From: Bauldia sp.
GTDB taxonomy: Bacteria > Pseudomonadota > Alphaproteobacteria > Rhizobiales > Kaistiaceae
Assembly: GCA_020442065.1 (NCBI GenBank)
Contig: JAGRKZ010000019.1
Span: forward strand, 1-64,000
Direction: 5' to 3'
DNA length: 64,000 bases
Shown here: one piece after another, positions 16,743 to 25,898 of the stretch
Layout: every line of letters starts with the position of its first letter
How positions within the stretch are numbered: the first letter of the stretch is position 1
The notes under the pieces: model-generated
The model's input: only the letters and a program-made list of their open reading frames with translations
Told to the model about the DNA's origin: nothing
Databases searched by the model: none
Made by a program: the position numbers and the translations under genes

Positions 16743-18677
16743 CTAGTTGAGCCCCTCCCGCGAAACTATGGCAGCATCTGCCACCATCGAGAGGAAACCC
16801 GCGACACAGGCGCCCGAATGCGGCCTGTCTGCAAGCGACGCAAGTGTCGAAACTTTCGGCCAACTGCGTGCCGCCTCGTTCTCCACCGTCGCGATCCGAA
16901 GGAACTCGGCGTAGGGGTCATCCCCACTCCCCTTCGGGATGTAATGAAGTGCACCCTCCTTGACGCTTGCCCGGTCGAAGATCGTCTCGCCTTCCTTGAT
17001 CGTCAGGTTGACTCTGAGCGTATCGATCGACTCGGGGTCGATTGCTGTGGGATCCCCAGACAGCACTACGAGGTCGGCGAGCTTGCCGACTTCGATCGAG
17101 CCCTTCGTGTCCTCCTCATGATGCGACCAGGCGGGCCAAATCGTCATGGCCTTGAGGGCTGTGACCACGTCCACCCGCTGCGCCGGACCCAGAATGTCTC
17201 CCGAGCGGGTGCGGCGCGTCACCGTCGCGTCGAGAACGCGCATCGAATCCGGAAACGCGACCGGAGCATCATGGTGCGACGAGAAGATCATGTCCCGCTC
17301 GACTAGCCATCCAGTGGGTGAAATGTCGTCGGCGTTGATCGGGCCGACGGTGTGTTCCCGATGCCAGTCGCCCCAATAGAAGGTGTGCATCGGGAAGAGC
17401 GACGGGAAGATGCGGAGAGTCTTTAGGCTGTCCACCTGATCCTCGCGCAAGAACTGCCCATGGATCAGGACGGGTCGAAGATCGGCGGCATTCCCATATG
17501 CCGTCTCCGCGGCGCGGATGGCCGCGATGAGGGTATCGGAGGCCCCCTCGCCGTTGGCGTGCGTCAGAATCTGCAGGCCATTGGCGTAGGCCCAGTCGAC
17601 AGCGTCAAGCACCTGCTCGTCGCTGGCCGAGGCATAGCCGCGGTAGCCCGGCGGATAGTTTCCGACCGGAGCGTAGTAGGGTCGGTCACGCAGCGCCGTG
17701 AACCCTTGCGGCGAGCCGTCGATGGTCAACTTCGCGCCAGCAACCCGGACACGCCCCTTGTAGTCGTCCGACACATTGGCCTTGATCCAATCGCGGTCGA
17801 TCAGAACGTCGGGGTAGATGGCGATGTCGATCTTGAACAGACCCTCTTCTCCTGCTTCCTGGAGAATGGCAGCGGTCGCTGGCGTCGCCCGTCCTTCATC
17901 GGCGGTGGTGTAGCCGTAGCGCGTCCAAAGGTCAGCTCCGGCAACCGCCATCGCCTTGAACCCATCGCGATCAATGTTGCCAAGAAGCTTTGGCAGAGCC
18001 AGCATGAACGCGTTCTCCTCGAGAACGCCATCTGGCTCGCCATTCGCGTCATGTCGGATCACCCCGCCGGCGGGGGCGACCGTCTCGCTCGTGATGCCCG
18101 CGATATCAAGCGCTTTCGAGTTCATCGCCCCGAGATGACCGGACTGATGCACGATGATGATCGGGACTTCGGTGGAGACGGCGTCCAGGTCGTCGCGCGT
18201 CGGGTGCCGCAGTTCGGAGAGTTGGGCGTTGTCGTAGCCAAAGCCGACGACGAGGTTCACGTCCCTGACGATGTCCTCGTTCGCCGCCATCCAGTCGCGC
18301 AGCGTCTGCTGCAGCGAGGCGATATCGGTGACGCCGCCGTCAGGCGGAGCAAGCAGGTTCGCTGAAAGCGCCTGCATGCCGCCCATCATGACGTGACCGT
18401 GCGCATCGACGAAACCGGGTATCAAGGCGCGCCCTGCAAGGTCGGTGACCTCGGTCCCGTCTCCGCGGTAGGCCATGACCTCCTCGACCGAGCCGACGGC
18501 GACGATCCTCCCATCCTTCACTGCGACCGCGTCAGCACGGGGCTGAAAGTCGTTCATCGTCAGAATCGGTCCACCGGTGAAAATCCGGTCGGCAACCTCC
18601 TGCGCCAGGGCGGGAAGACAAAGCTCTGTGAACGCAATACAGGTCGCGATGGCGACACCTTTTCCACGCACGGCCAT
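16743..18677 (-). CDS. Secreted amidohydrolase of the YtcJ-like family
   Basis: 644 aa; the ATG follows GGGGGA. An N-terminal signal peptide (GVAIATCIAFTELCLPALAQ) predicts export. The N-terminal composite domain reads ILTMNDFQPRADAVAVKDGRI, then the metal-binding GFVDAHGHVMMGG. Further barrel residues are in IIIVHQSGHLGAMN, KLTIDGSPQGFT, LQILTHANGEGASD (His), VLIHGQFL (His) and IFSSHHDAPV. These belong to the YtcJ/AepA-like, Zn-dependent amidohydrolase group; length and order are normal. The substrate is unknown. The last 60 residues extend beyond the usual end (DPYAEFLRIATVENEAARSW) without a recognised domain. Confidence 0.85.
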   Translation of the reverse strand: MAVRGKGVAIATCIAFTELCLPALAQEVADRIFTGGPILTMNDFQPRADAVAVKDGRIVAVGSVEEVMAYRGDGTEVTDLAGRALIPGFVDAHGHVMMGGMQALSANLLAPPDGGVTDIASLQQTLRDWMAANEDIVRDVNLVVGFGYDNAQLSELRHPTRDDLDAVSTEVPIIIVHQSGHLGAMNSKALDIAGITSETVAPAGGVIRHDANGEPDGVLEENAFMLALPKLLGNIDRDGFKAMAVAGADLWTRYGYTTADEGRATPATAAILQEAGEEGLFKIDIAIYPDVLIDRDWIKANVSDDYKGRVRVAGAKLTIDGSPQGFTALRDRPYYAPVGNYPPGYRGYASASDEQVLDAVDWAYANGLQILTHANGEGASDTLIAAIRAAETAYGNAADLRPVLIHGQFLREDQVDSLKTLRIFPSLFPMHTFYWGDWHREHTVGPINADDISPTGWLVERDMIFSSHHDAPVAFPDSMRVLDATVTRRTRSGDILGPAQRVDVVTALKAMTIWPAWSHHEEDTKGSIEVGKLADLVVLSGDPTAIDPESIDTLRVNLTIKEGETIFDRASVKEGALHYIPKGSGDDPYAEFLRIATVENEAARSWPKVSTLASLADRPHSGACVAGFLSMVADAAIVSREGLN

Positions 18678-18898
18678 TCCCCCATGTCAGTTATCATGCG
18701 GATTCTAGCCTGATCCCGCCAACTGGTCGACTGACCTCCACCCAGCCCTTACACAATCGAGAGGGTCGGGACAGCCGAACTCCTCGGGCCGATCACAGGA
18801 AAATGCTGACACTGGGCGTTTTCCGTTGCCCTCTCGAAATTGGTCTCTAGAATCAACATCGACCAAAGCCGAAGGCCCACGTTTCGTGAGCCTTCGCA

Positions 18899-19450
18899 AT
18901 GCACACCCCTCACGTTCTTCTGCCCGCGGTGGCCAACGAGCCGCCGCTTGCTGTCACGCCTGGGCCAGTCGAGACCTCGGGCGCCGCGGCCCTCCTTGCC
19001 CTCGACCTCGGCACCACCACCGGCTGGGCACGCCGCAATCTCCGCGGCCGTATCCTCAGTGGCACCGCGGACTTCAAGCCGCACCGTTTCGAGGGCGGCG
19101 GCATGCGCTACCTCCGCTTCGAGCGGTGGCTCGACGAGACACACCGCCTCGCGGGTGATGTCGAGGCCGTCTACTTCGAGGAGGTGCGCAGGCACGCCGG
19201 CGTCGACGCCGCCCACGCCTACGGCGTGTTCCTCGCCGGGCTCACCGCTTGGTGCGAGGAGCACGCAATCGCCTACCAAGGCGTCCCGGTCGGCACCATC
19301 AAGCGGTTCATCGCCGGCAAGGGCAACGCCGACAAGGCCGCCGTGATCGCCGCGGTCCGCGAGCGGGGGTTCGCCCCGGCCGACGACAACGAAGCCGACG
19401 CCATCGCCATTCTCCTCTGGGCCATCGAGACCCGGGGAGGCACGCGATGA
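18899..19450 (+). CDS. Phage RuvC-like Holliday-junction resolvase family protein
   Basis: 183 aa with an RNase-H-like fold: first acidic residue in ALLALDLGTTTGWA, second in VEAVYFEEVRRHAG, and a C-terminal acidic cluster in DDNEADAIAILLWAIE. Lys/Arg-rich KRFIAGKGNADK lies between. This short RuvC-like type occurs in alphaproteobacterial prophages and may resolve branched DNA before packaging. Its TGA overlaps an ATG at 19447, the start of what seems to have been the next phage gene. That frame is now occupied by a GYD gene lying antisense. Confidence 0.75.
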   Translation: MHTPHVLLPAVANEPPLAVTPGPVETSGAAALLALDLGTTTGWARRNLRGRILSGTADFKPHRFEGGGMRYLRFERWLDETHRLAGDVEAVYFEEVRRHAGVDAAHAYGVFLAGLTAWCEEHAIAYQGVPVGTIKRFIAGKGNADKAAVIAAVRERGFAPADDNEADAIAILLWAIETRGGTR

Positions 19451-19521
19451 ACGTCGACCGTGGGACTGCGGCTATATTCTTGGGAAGCCGCGAAGTCGAC
19501 AATTGTGCGGTTGTTCGGGCG

Positions 19522-19854
19522 TCAGGTACCGGCCGAACGGAATGTTCCCGCGAGCTTGCCGGCCCGCTTGAAGATCTTCATGCCCGTCGCCGTCGTGAAG
19601 GCCTGAGTGGTCTTCAGGCCGGACACCCCACCGCCGGCACCGGCAACGACCAGAGCGGCAAGAATGTCCTCCTCGCTCTTGGCCTCGGTGATGAGGGGAA
19701 AGTCCTACTCCCCCATTGTCATGTAGTAGGCGATGAACTTGCCGCCGGCCGCCTCGACGAGCTTCTGGACCTCAGGTCCCCTGTCCTCTGGCTTGGCCAG
19801 CATGCCCTTCACGGCGTGTTCAGTGAAACGGCCTTGGGTAATGTAGATGCCCAT
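19522..19854 (-). pseudogene. GYD-domain gene interrupted by one in-frame amber codon
   Basis: The start is ATG 19854 behind GGGGGAGGACATC. The product reads MGIYITQGRFTEHAVKG, VQKLVEAAGGKFIAYYMTMG, Glu, then TAG at 19705-19707. The same frame continues with DFPLITEAKSEEDILAAL and ends with FKRAGKLAGTFRSAGT at 19522. GYD-family proteins have E-Y-D at the break, so a Tyr codon TAC has become TAG and nothing else is damaged. Full length would be 110 aa, as in the family. It lies antisense between phage-type genes whose ATGA overlaps at 19447 and 20001 suggest they once formed a continuous operon. Confidence 0.75.
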
Positions 19855-20000
19855 GATGTCCTCCCCCAATGCATCCAGGTTGCTGATGCTTGCTCTGGTG
19901 CAGGTCGAACGTATCCCGCGGAATGGCACCAGGTCGAGGGCGTTGACGCGAGTAACGGGGTAGCTGTCGCGCTGACCGCTCTAGCCTTGGGTCATTGCCC

Positions 20001-20252
20001 ATGAGCACACCGCTCGAGGAAGCAAGGCGGGTGCTCTCGCAGCGCCGTGCCACCTATGGCGACCCGGCCGCTTCAATGGCAATGGTCGCAGCCCGCTGGT
20101 CGGTCACGCTGGGCCATCGCGTGACGCCGGCCGAGGTCATGCTCTGCATGATCGATCTGAAGCTGGCGCGCCTCGCCCACGACCCGACCCACCGTGACAG
20201 CATCGTCGACATCATCGGCTACGCCGCGCTCCTGCCGGAGGTGACCCGATGA
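20001..20252 (+). CDS. DUF6378 phage protein
   Basis: 83 aa, ATG at 20001 overlapping an upstream stop by ATGA. It contains the family pattern: LEEARRVLSQRRATYGDPA, VMLCMIDLKLARLAHDPTH and DSIVDIIGYAALL. It is a small helical protein found in phages and prophages that looks like a MazG-type (nucleotide pyrophosphohydrolase-like) helical bundle, although catalytic residues are not evident. Its stop overlaps the next gene by ATGA. The role in phage biology is not known. Confidence 0.7.
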   Translation: MSTPLEEARRVLSQRRATYGDPAASMAMVAARWSVTLGHRVTPAEVMLCMIDLKLARLAHDPTHRDSIVDIIGYAALLPEVTR

Positions 20253-20443
20253 AGTGGCTTCCTCACGGCTATGGCGGCAACCGCCGCTCGCCCGAAGATG
20301 TGAAGCGCGAAGGCTGGGTCGAGCAGGGTTTGCTGGCCGTCAACGTCGAGGACCACCGCTTGACCTGGCCGGAACGAGAATTGGTCAAGCAGCTTGGCGA
20401 GAAACTCTACGGCAAGCGCATCGAAGAGCGGAGGTCGGCATGA
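20249..20443 (+). CDS. Small phage-operon protein of unknown function
   Basis: 64 aa, linked by ATGA overlaps to both neighbours, which supports its being translated. Contains RRSPEDVKREGWVEQGLLAV and WPERELVKQLGEKLYGKR. The V-K-R-E-G-W pattern recalls small phage replication or transcription accessory proteins. No firm family assignment is possible. Confidence 0.55.
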   Translation: MKWLPHGYGGNRRSPEDVKREGWVEQGLLAVNVEDHRLTWPERELVKQLGEKLYGKRIEERRSA

Positions 20444-21009
20444 CGATCCGGGGTCGCAAACGGAAATCTGGGAAACGCTACCCCTGCGGCAAACGCACCC
20501 GCCTCGAGACGGAGAAGGACATCATGCAGACTGCGATCGAAGCCCGGCAGCGTCACCATGGCGTCACCGCCAAGCAGGCGAAGGACGAACGGCTTGGCAC
20601 AGCATTGGGTCGGCTCGCCTGGCGGGGCACGATCACATCGGCCCAGCACGAGGCCGGCCGCGAGTTCGGTGAGCTTTGCCGCCGCCACCACATGGTGCTC
20701 GGCCTGCCACTGCCGTCGCCGCGGTCCATCGCAGGCCTGCTCGTCAGCGGTGGCGTGTTCGGTGGATCCTCGGGCGAACCGGATGCCGTGCTGGTCGAGC
20801 GCCTCCGCCGACGGTTCGATGCCGCGACCGATGCACTCGACCAGTGCGATCGCGATCACCGGTTCTCTCGGGGGCGGCGACCGGCGCTGCTGATCTATCG
20901 CGTCATCTGTGTCGACGAGGATACGACACTGTGGCCCGAGGAGGACCTCGGGAATCTCCGCGTCGCCCTCAATGCACTAGTTCAGGTGTTTCGGATCAAT
21001 CGGCAATGA
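20440..21009 (+). CDS. Phage-operon protein, 189 aa, unknown function
   Basis: ATG at 20440 overlaps the upstream stop; an earlier frame extension is ignored. The N-terminus is very basic (TIRGRKRKSGKRYPCGKRTR), followed by helices: RHHGVTAKQAKDERLGTALG, AQHEAGREFGELCRRHH, LVERLRRRFDAATDALD. A C-terminal region with RRPALLIYRVICVDED follows. The layout matches uncharacterised prophage proteins in alphaproteobacteria located between RuvC-like and terminase genes, probably nucleic-acid binding because of the basic start. Last gene of this four-gene block. Confidence 0.55.
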   Translation: MTIRGRKRKSGKRYPCGKRTRLETEKDIMQTAIEARQRHHGVTAKQAKDERLGTALGRLAWRGTITSAQHEAGREFGELCRRHHMVLGLPLPSPRSIAGLLVSGGVFGGSSGEPDAVLVERLRRRFDAATDALDQCDRDHRFSRGRRPALLIYRVICVDEDTTLWPEEDLGNLRVALNALVQVFRINRQ

Positions 21010-21187
21010 GTCATTGCGCCGTGGCTATGGTACGATATTTGCTCATCTTGCGACTAACGACCAGATCGAAGTGAAGCGCTGAGCTGACCCACGTCTTACA
21101 GAGGAGGCACTCGGCTTTTCTTAAACCTACCGGAGGATGACGGTCCCCAATCAAAGTGTGCACGCTTGGCGCAAGACTAGGTGCGGT

Positions 21188-24100
21188 TTAGTCGGCAAAT
21201 CGCCGGAGGAGTTCAGAGAGACGCGGGTCCGAAGCCGTCTCAGGTGCTTGCGCCAATAGTTCTAGTGCCTCATCGATCCCATATGGCCATGAGGATGCAT
21301 CTTCACCCAGAAGCACCCACAATAGTTCGAGTGTGGCCGCCGGATACGTACGTGCCGGATGATCTCCTTCACCATCGCCACGAGGGTCAAATTGCAGGTG
21401 AGCGTCTCGGATTGGAACGAGCCTCAGACGGACCAACTCCACTACGGCCGGCATAAGTTCGCCGCTCCCCAACGCAAAGTTCGCCAAGTGACTGGACATG
21501 GTTGGGGTGTGCAATGCCCGTTGTTTGGGCCAGACGCGCTGGAAGAAGGGAATGACTTTGTGCCGCCGGTCACTATCCGCGTCCCTGCTCCATCTACCGA
21601 GCTCCCACAAGAGCTGCTGACGGAACTCGTCATCCGCGTGGATGAGGACTTCGTGTAACTCAGTGTCGGTTACGAGGGGTTCGTCAGCGGCTGCCCCCCA
21701 CCCAGCGAGAACGAATCCTGCGAGGATAGTCTTCTCGCGTCGGCGAGTGCGCTCAGTTGCCCGCTCGATCATGCCTGCTTTGAGGGACTTAAATAGGGGT
21801 CGCGGCGGTACCGGAGCGGCCCAGAGAATTCCGTCCCAGAGAGCATCGCCGTCTGGACCCGAGCCAACGGCTACTGGGAGCAATAGTCGTTTGGTCCACA
21901 CTGGATCGATGGTGAACAGCCAGTTGAGCTGGAAGCCGAGCATGACGAGCGCATGACGCCGCATGTCCCCGGGTAGTCCAAGAAGGTCTTCAAGCCGAGC
22001 CGTCCAGTGTGGTGGAAAGCCGACGCCGGCTTTTCGCCCCTCTGCGGCCGGGTCCTTCATCACCACTTCAAACAGTTTTCCCACCGGTGCATTAAGGGCG
22101 TCCGTTGCCCATGAGTGAGGGGGCCGGGATCGCTCCGTGGCCTCGCTTGCCCGCATCGCTGTCAATAGTTCGCCCCAGAGCCCAGGGAGCACGCTCTCAG
22201 CATCGCTGTAGAGGCGATCCCGAATGGCATTCATCCATTCAGAGACCGGATAGGCGATCTCGCAAAGCGATGCAGAAGACAAACGGTGCAAAAGCGCCGC
22301 GATTGCCCTGACCATTCGGAGCGGATCCCTGGGACGGGTGTCCGCGGTAAGGAAGTCGGTCCAAGCCCAGCGCGGTGCATTCCCCGATCGCGCTGCATGA
22401 GCCAAAGCGCCAAATGCGCGAGCGGGCCGCTGGACCGCTAAACCCCGAAAGGGCTCGCGCTCAGTTTTAGTTTCTATGTCGAGCTTCCCGACCTCTTGCG
22501 CCCGACGAAGAATTTCAGAGAGCGGCATCACTAGCAGAGCGTCTGGCCGGCTGTCCGTTCCGACCCAGAACGTGGCAGGATCGTTCGAATCGGCAACCGT
22601 ATCGCCCGCATGCTCAGTCCATCTTGGCGCGGCTGTGCGCAGTGACTGGATCAACGCCGTCGCATCGAAGCTAAACGAAACGCCTTGGCTGGATAACCAA
22701 TGCAACCGACTCAGCCGATCGTGCGCAATGGCTTCTTCGAGCTCCCGGGGCAGCTCGATGTCCCAAGGGAACGAACCCGTCAGCAGTCGTTTCTCTAGAG
22801 CTTCGCGGGTATCATGAGAGAGAGCGACCCAGCGATCCCGCAAGGCATAGAGAAGGTCACGCTCGTGAACGGAGCCCCAGAACGTCCGGTCAGACAGAGA
22901 CAGAAAGATTTGGCCTGCCTCATCAGGAGTCACGAGGCCAGCCCCCGCGGCCCAGATCCGCAGGCGCGCGAAGACATACTCATCGCGCGAAGGCCAAGAG
23001 TGGATTTGTCGCCACGTGGCCTCCGGGTCGATGCCCGCGAGCCTAGTCATGAGCTTTTGGAAGCGGATGATCGGCCCGGTAATTCCGTAAGTGTCATCAG
23101 AAAGTTCCGGGGCGCCATCGGATTCGCGGCTGGTTTGCAAGTACAAGCGCTCGGTACCCGAGACATCCTGTTCAAGGGCGATAGCCGTGTCGAGATTGAC
23201 CCGGAAACAATCGACAGCGTAAGGCACGAATTCATCCGGCAGCGACACACCTTCGTAGGGGCGGGGGAAATCAACATCGACACTGACGACCTGATCCGGG
23301 TGGCCTTCTTCAGACCAGGTAAGCGGATGCGGAATTCCAAGGCTCGGTTTGACAGTGAGCTGTGGACGATAAAGTTCCGCGAACTCCCGAACGAGTGAGT
23401 AGGTCCACCCTTCCCGGGTGGCACGCCGCGCGATCTCGTACCTCCGCCGATCGACGTCGACGCGCCTATCCGCCCACGTGGCAATCAGCATTCGCCAGCC
23501 ATGTTTGACTGAGCTGGACGGCTGTTCTGACTCATGCAGCAGAACGCGTTGGATGTTGTCGATTGCGGAGGGATGTAGTCCCGGCTGATGCGCTGCCCAC
23601 CACAACGCCACGGGCGAATTCACACTCCGCCGAAGCCACAAACAGATGTCGGCTAAGCGGGGTGGAAGTTCGGCGTAGAATCGGTCGGGCGGCCCTCGAA
23701 CTGACGCGCCGGCTCGTGGCGCCCCACCCTCACGATCAAGAGCGATTACCTGAAGGACGTCGATCGCTTCACTCGGGACATCGCGACGACGAAATGTGTC
23801 CTCCGGGTCAGCTGGGGGTGGCAGAGGATCATTGTCCAGACAGAGCGCCTCAAACGGATCAAACGGCGCAAGCTTCTCGCTACCTCTGTACGAAGGAGCG
23901 GGTGTGGCGAATCTCTGCTGAGCATCGGCGACGAGAAGCCACTCTGCATTCAGCGGTTCGGCAGCCAATGCAACACGTCGAGCACCGGCGCCTATGGACA
24001 GAATGTGAGCGACTTGGCCACGTTCGTGTGGGGCGAGATATCGGGGACCGGGTGCCGCTCTCTTCAGTACCGTTTCAAACCACTTTCTATCATCTCGTGC

Positions 24101-24970
24101 GCGTTCAGCCCATGCCCTAAGGGTATCCCAAAGCGGCCCGAACCCCCGTGAGCTGTCGAATGGGATAGCTCGTACGCCCCTATGCTCCCAAAGAGCGATG
24201 GCGGTGCTTTGTTCGCCGCTCTGGAGGGCAAATAGTCGGCTTCGCGCGCCCGCCCTGAGATTCAGACCTTCAAGCAGATACTGCATGGGCGGATCGTCCG
24301 CGCTGTAACCAACGAACAGCACTTGGAATCGCGACAGCAGGCTCTGAATGAACCGAGTCGCCCAGCCAATAGAAAGATAGGCACGACCGAAGTCCGCGCT
24401 GGAGATGACGAACTCCTCGTCGGCAGCCTGTCGGTAGGCGCCGTCGACACGGCCATGCAAGTGCACCACACCGTGGAACTCGCGGTCGCTGGTCGGATCC
24501 GGCAAACCCGGAGGGCCATAGCTACGCAGAGCTGAATTGCATGCCTCGAAAAGGAGGTCAAAGTTGGTAGTCACCAAGCGCGTGACCCCGCGAACGGTCG
24601 CGAGGTCGAGCAGTATCCGGTGTGCATCAAGGTTTGCGTTCGGCTCCGGCCGAATCGCCTCCGCCACCGCTCCGCGGACATCTGCGGTCTCGAATTCCTG
24701 TTCGAGCAGCCCAAATATCCTGTCGGTCGCGACCAGGGTACCCACCCCGGGCAGCGGTTCCAGGGCGGTCGCCTGCTCCAATAGGCAGCGTGCACGGCTA
24801 TTGAGCGCGGAGCCCAGATTCACAATCACCATATTAGCGAGGTCAGCGAAATTTGGGAGCTTTGCCTCTGCCTGGCTCACGCCTGCACCGCAGAAAAGGA
24901 TGACCCTTCCTGCGTCCCGAGCCACGAGAAGCTCATCAGGGATGTCCGGGCCGTCCGCGAGGAAGCGCAT
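21188..24970 (-). CDS. Large SIR2-domain protein, DSR1-like candidate anti-phage defence NADase
   Basis: 1260 aa from ATG 24970 (a TTG two codons earlier is possible). Residues about 15-260 form a SIR2-like domain: nucleotide loop FCGAGVS (26-32), active-site-type Asn in LVTTNFDLLFE (134-138), conserved His in VVHLHGRVDG (170-173) and FVGYSADDPPMQ (219-230). The remaining 1000 residues are helical and lack a recognised enzyme domain, like the repeat-rich sensor parts of defence-associated sirtuins DSR1/DSR2. In those systems phage protein sensing triggers NAD+ depletion. It is a lone gene on the opposite strand to the surrounding phage-type genes. Domain and size support a defence role; activity and trigger are inference. 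Confidence 0.75.
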   Translation of the reverse strand: MRFLADGPDIPDELLVARDAGRVILFCGAGVSQAEAKLPNFADLANMVIVNLGSALNSRARCLLEQATALEPLPGVGTLVATDRIFGLLEQEFETADVRGAVAEAIRPEPNANLDAHRILLDLATVRGVTRLVTTNFDLLFEACNSALRSYGPPGLPDPTSDREFHGVVHLHGRVDGAYRQAADEEFVISSADFGRAYLSIGWATRFIQSLLSRFQVLFVGYSADDPPMQYLLEGLNLRAGARSRLFALQSGEQSTAIALWEHRGVRAIPFDSSRGFGPLWDTLRAWAERARDDRKWFETVLKRAAPGPRYLAPHERGQVAHILSIGAGARRVALAAEPLNAEWLLVADAQQRFATPAPSYRGSEKLAPFDPFEALCLDNDPLPPPADPEDTFRRRDVPSEAIDVLQVIALDREGGAPRAGASVRGPPDRFYAELPPRLADICLWLRRSVNSPVALWWAAHQPGLHPSAIDNIQRVLLHESEQPSSSVKHGWRMLIATWADRRVDVDRRRYEIARRATREGWTYSLVREFAELYRPQLTVKPSLGIPHPLTWSEEGHPDQVVSVDVDFPRPYEGVSLPDEFVPYAVDCFRVNLDTAIALEQDVSGTERLYLQTSRESDGAPELSDDTYGITGPIIRFQKLMTRLAGIDPEATWRQIHSWPSRDEYVFARLRIWAAGAGLVTPDEAGQIFLSLSDRTFWGSVHERDLLYALRDRWVALSHDTREALEKRLLTGSFPWDIELPRELEEAIAHDRLSRLHWLSSQGVSFSFDATALIQSLRTAAPRWTEHAGDTVADSNDPATFWVGTDSRPDALLVMPLSEILRRAQEVGKLDIETKTEREPFRGLAVQRPARAFGALAHAARSGNAPRWAWTDFLTADTRPRDPLRMVRAIAALLHRLSSASLCEIAYPVSEWMNAIRDRLYSDAESVLPGLWGELLTAMRASEATERSRPPHSWATDALNAPVGKLFEVVMKDPAAEGRKAGVGFPPHWTARLEDLLGLPGDMRRHALVMLGFQLNWLFTIDPVWTKRLLLPVAVGSGPDGDALWDGILWAAPVPPRPLFKSLKAGMIERATERTRRREKTILAGFVLAGWGAAADEPLVTDTELHEVLIHADDEFRQQLLWELGRWSRDADSDRRHKVIPFFQRVWPKQRALHTPTMSSHLANFALGSGELMPAVVELVRLRLVPIRDAHLQFDPRGDGEGDHPARTYPAATLELLWVLLGEDASSWPYGIDEALELLAQAPETASDPRLSELLRRFAD

Positions 24971-24976
24971 AGCCAA

Positions 24977-25352
24977 TTTAGCCTTTCATCGTCGTGAACC
25001 TGCAGCCAACACCGGAGATCGTTGCTCTCAGGCCAACCTCCCGCTTACAGGCCAACCTCCCGCTTACACGCCACTGTAGGAAGTGCTAGCCGGCAACGCA
25101 GCCGGAAAACAGTGTGCCGGTTCGAGTGTATCGGGTTCCTGCGTGCACGTTTGGATGCGGGCGCAACTTGGTAAGCAAAAGCAACACGAAAACGGCTCTC
25201 AAGTACGGATGCAGAAGACTGCAAGAAATGTTGTTCAGAGAGCTTTTATGATTGACGCGATGCGAGATGGGCCTTAGAAGTTCCGATATTCCAATCTCGG
25301 AACTGTGCCCGGAGCCAACGCTTCGGGCATTTGCTTTTTGGAGGCTCGGCGA
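24977..25352. other. Intergenic region between the SIR2 gene and tail protein Z
   Basis: About 375 bases with lower GC than the neighbours. It contains the promoter region of the divergent SIR2 gene and a 19-bp tandem repeat. No gene was seen; the open minus-strand frame here is antisense to the tail-protein gene. Confidence 0.5.
25030..25067. repeat. Tandem 19-bp direct repeat upstream of the SIR2 gene
   Basis: AGGCCAACCTCCCGCTTAC occurs twice without a gap (25030-25048 and 25049-25067). It lies 60-97 bases upstream of the SIR2 start, in the likely promoter. It could be a slippage duplication or a doubled binding site. Confidence 0.8.
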
Positions 25353-25898
25353 ATGCGCATCGTCCTCACCGAGCCCGATGATGTGCGCATCCGGTTCGAA
25401 GCGGCCTGCTTCCGTATTGGCCAGGGCTCGGCCAGGCAGGCCTTCTCGCTGGCCCTCAACAAGGAGGGGCGAAAGGCCTTCACCGCCCACCGCCGGGCGC
25501 TCGCCGAGCAATCATCGATTCCGCGCGGTACCGTGGCGGCGGCGATGAAGTTCAAGGGCTCGACGCGGTCAACGCTCGAGGCACGGATCATCGGCACCGG
25601 CCGCCACCTCCCGCTGTCGGTGTTCGGAGCCAAGCAATTCTCCTACGGCGTCCGCGCCAAGGTCTGGGGACGGGCGCAGACCTATCGTTCTGCCTTCGTC
25701 GTCGGCCGCTTCGGCGGCAACGTGTTCAAGCGGACGAGCAAGGCGCGCTTTCCGATCGAGCAGCTATGGGGTCCGGCAGTGCCGGTCGAGATGCTACGCG
25801 ACGTGGCACTCGCAGCATGGGAAGCGCAGCACGGAAGGGTGCTGCAGGAGGCACAACGCCTGATGGCATTGCCGTTCCAGATCGGAATGCGAAGGTGA
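25353..25898 (+). CDS. Prophage minor tail protein Z-like
   Basis: 181 aa, ATG at 25353 with GGAGG about eight bases before it. The family pattern is clear: QAFSLALNKEGRKAFTAHRR near the start, GTVAAAMKF, LPLSVFGAKQFSYGVRAKVW, then FVVGRFGGNVFKRTS and IEQLWGPAVPVEMLRDVA. This matches GpZ-type minor tail proteins of lambda-like phages and GTA-like prophages. No head, portal or other tail genes are nearby, so it is an isolated relic. Length is normal, so the gene itself may be intact. Confidence 0.75.
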   Translation: MRIVLTEPDDVRIRFEAACFRIGQGSARQAFSLALNKEGRKAFTAHRRALAEQSSIPRGTVAAAMKFKGSTRSTLEARIIGTGRHLPLSVFGAKQFSYGVRAKVWGRAQTYRSAFVVGRFGGNVFKRTSKARFPIEQLWGPAVPVEMLRDVALAAWEAQHGRVLQEAQRLMALPFQIGMRR

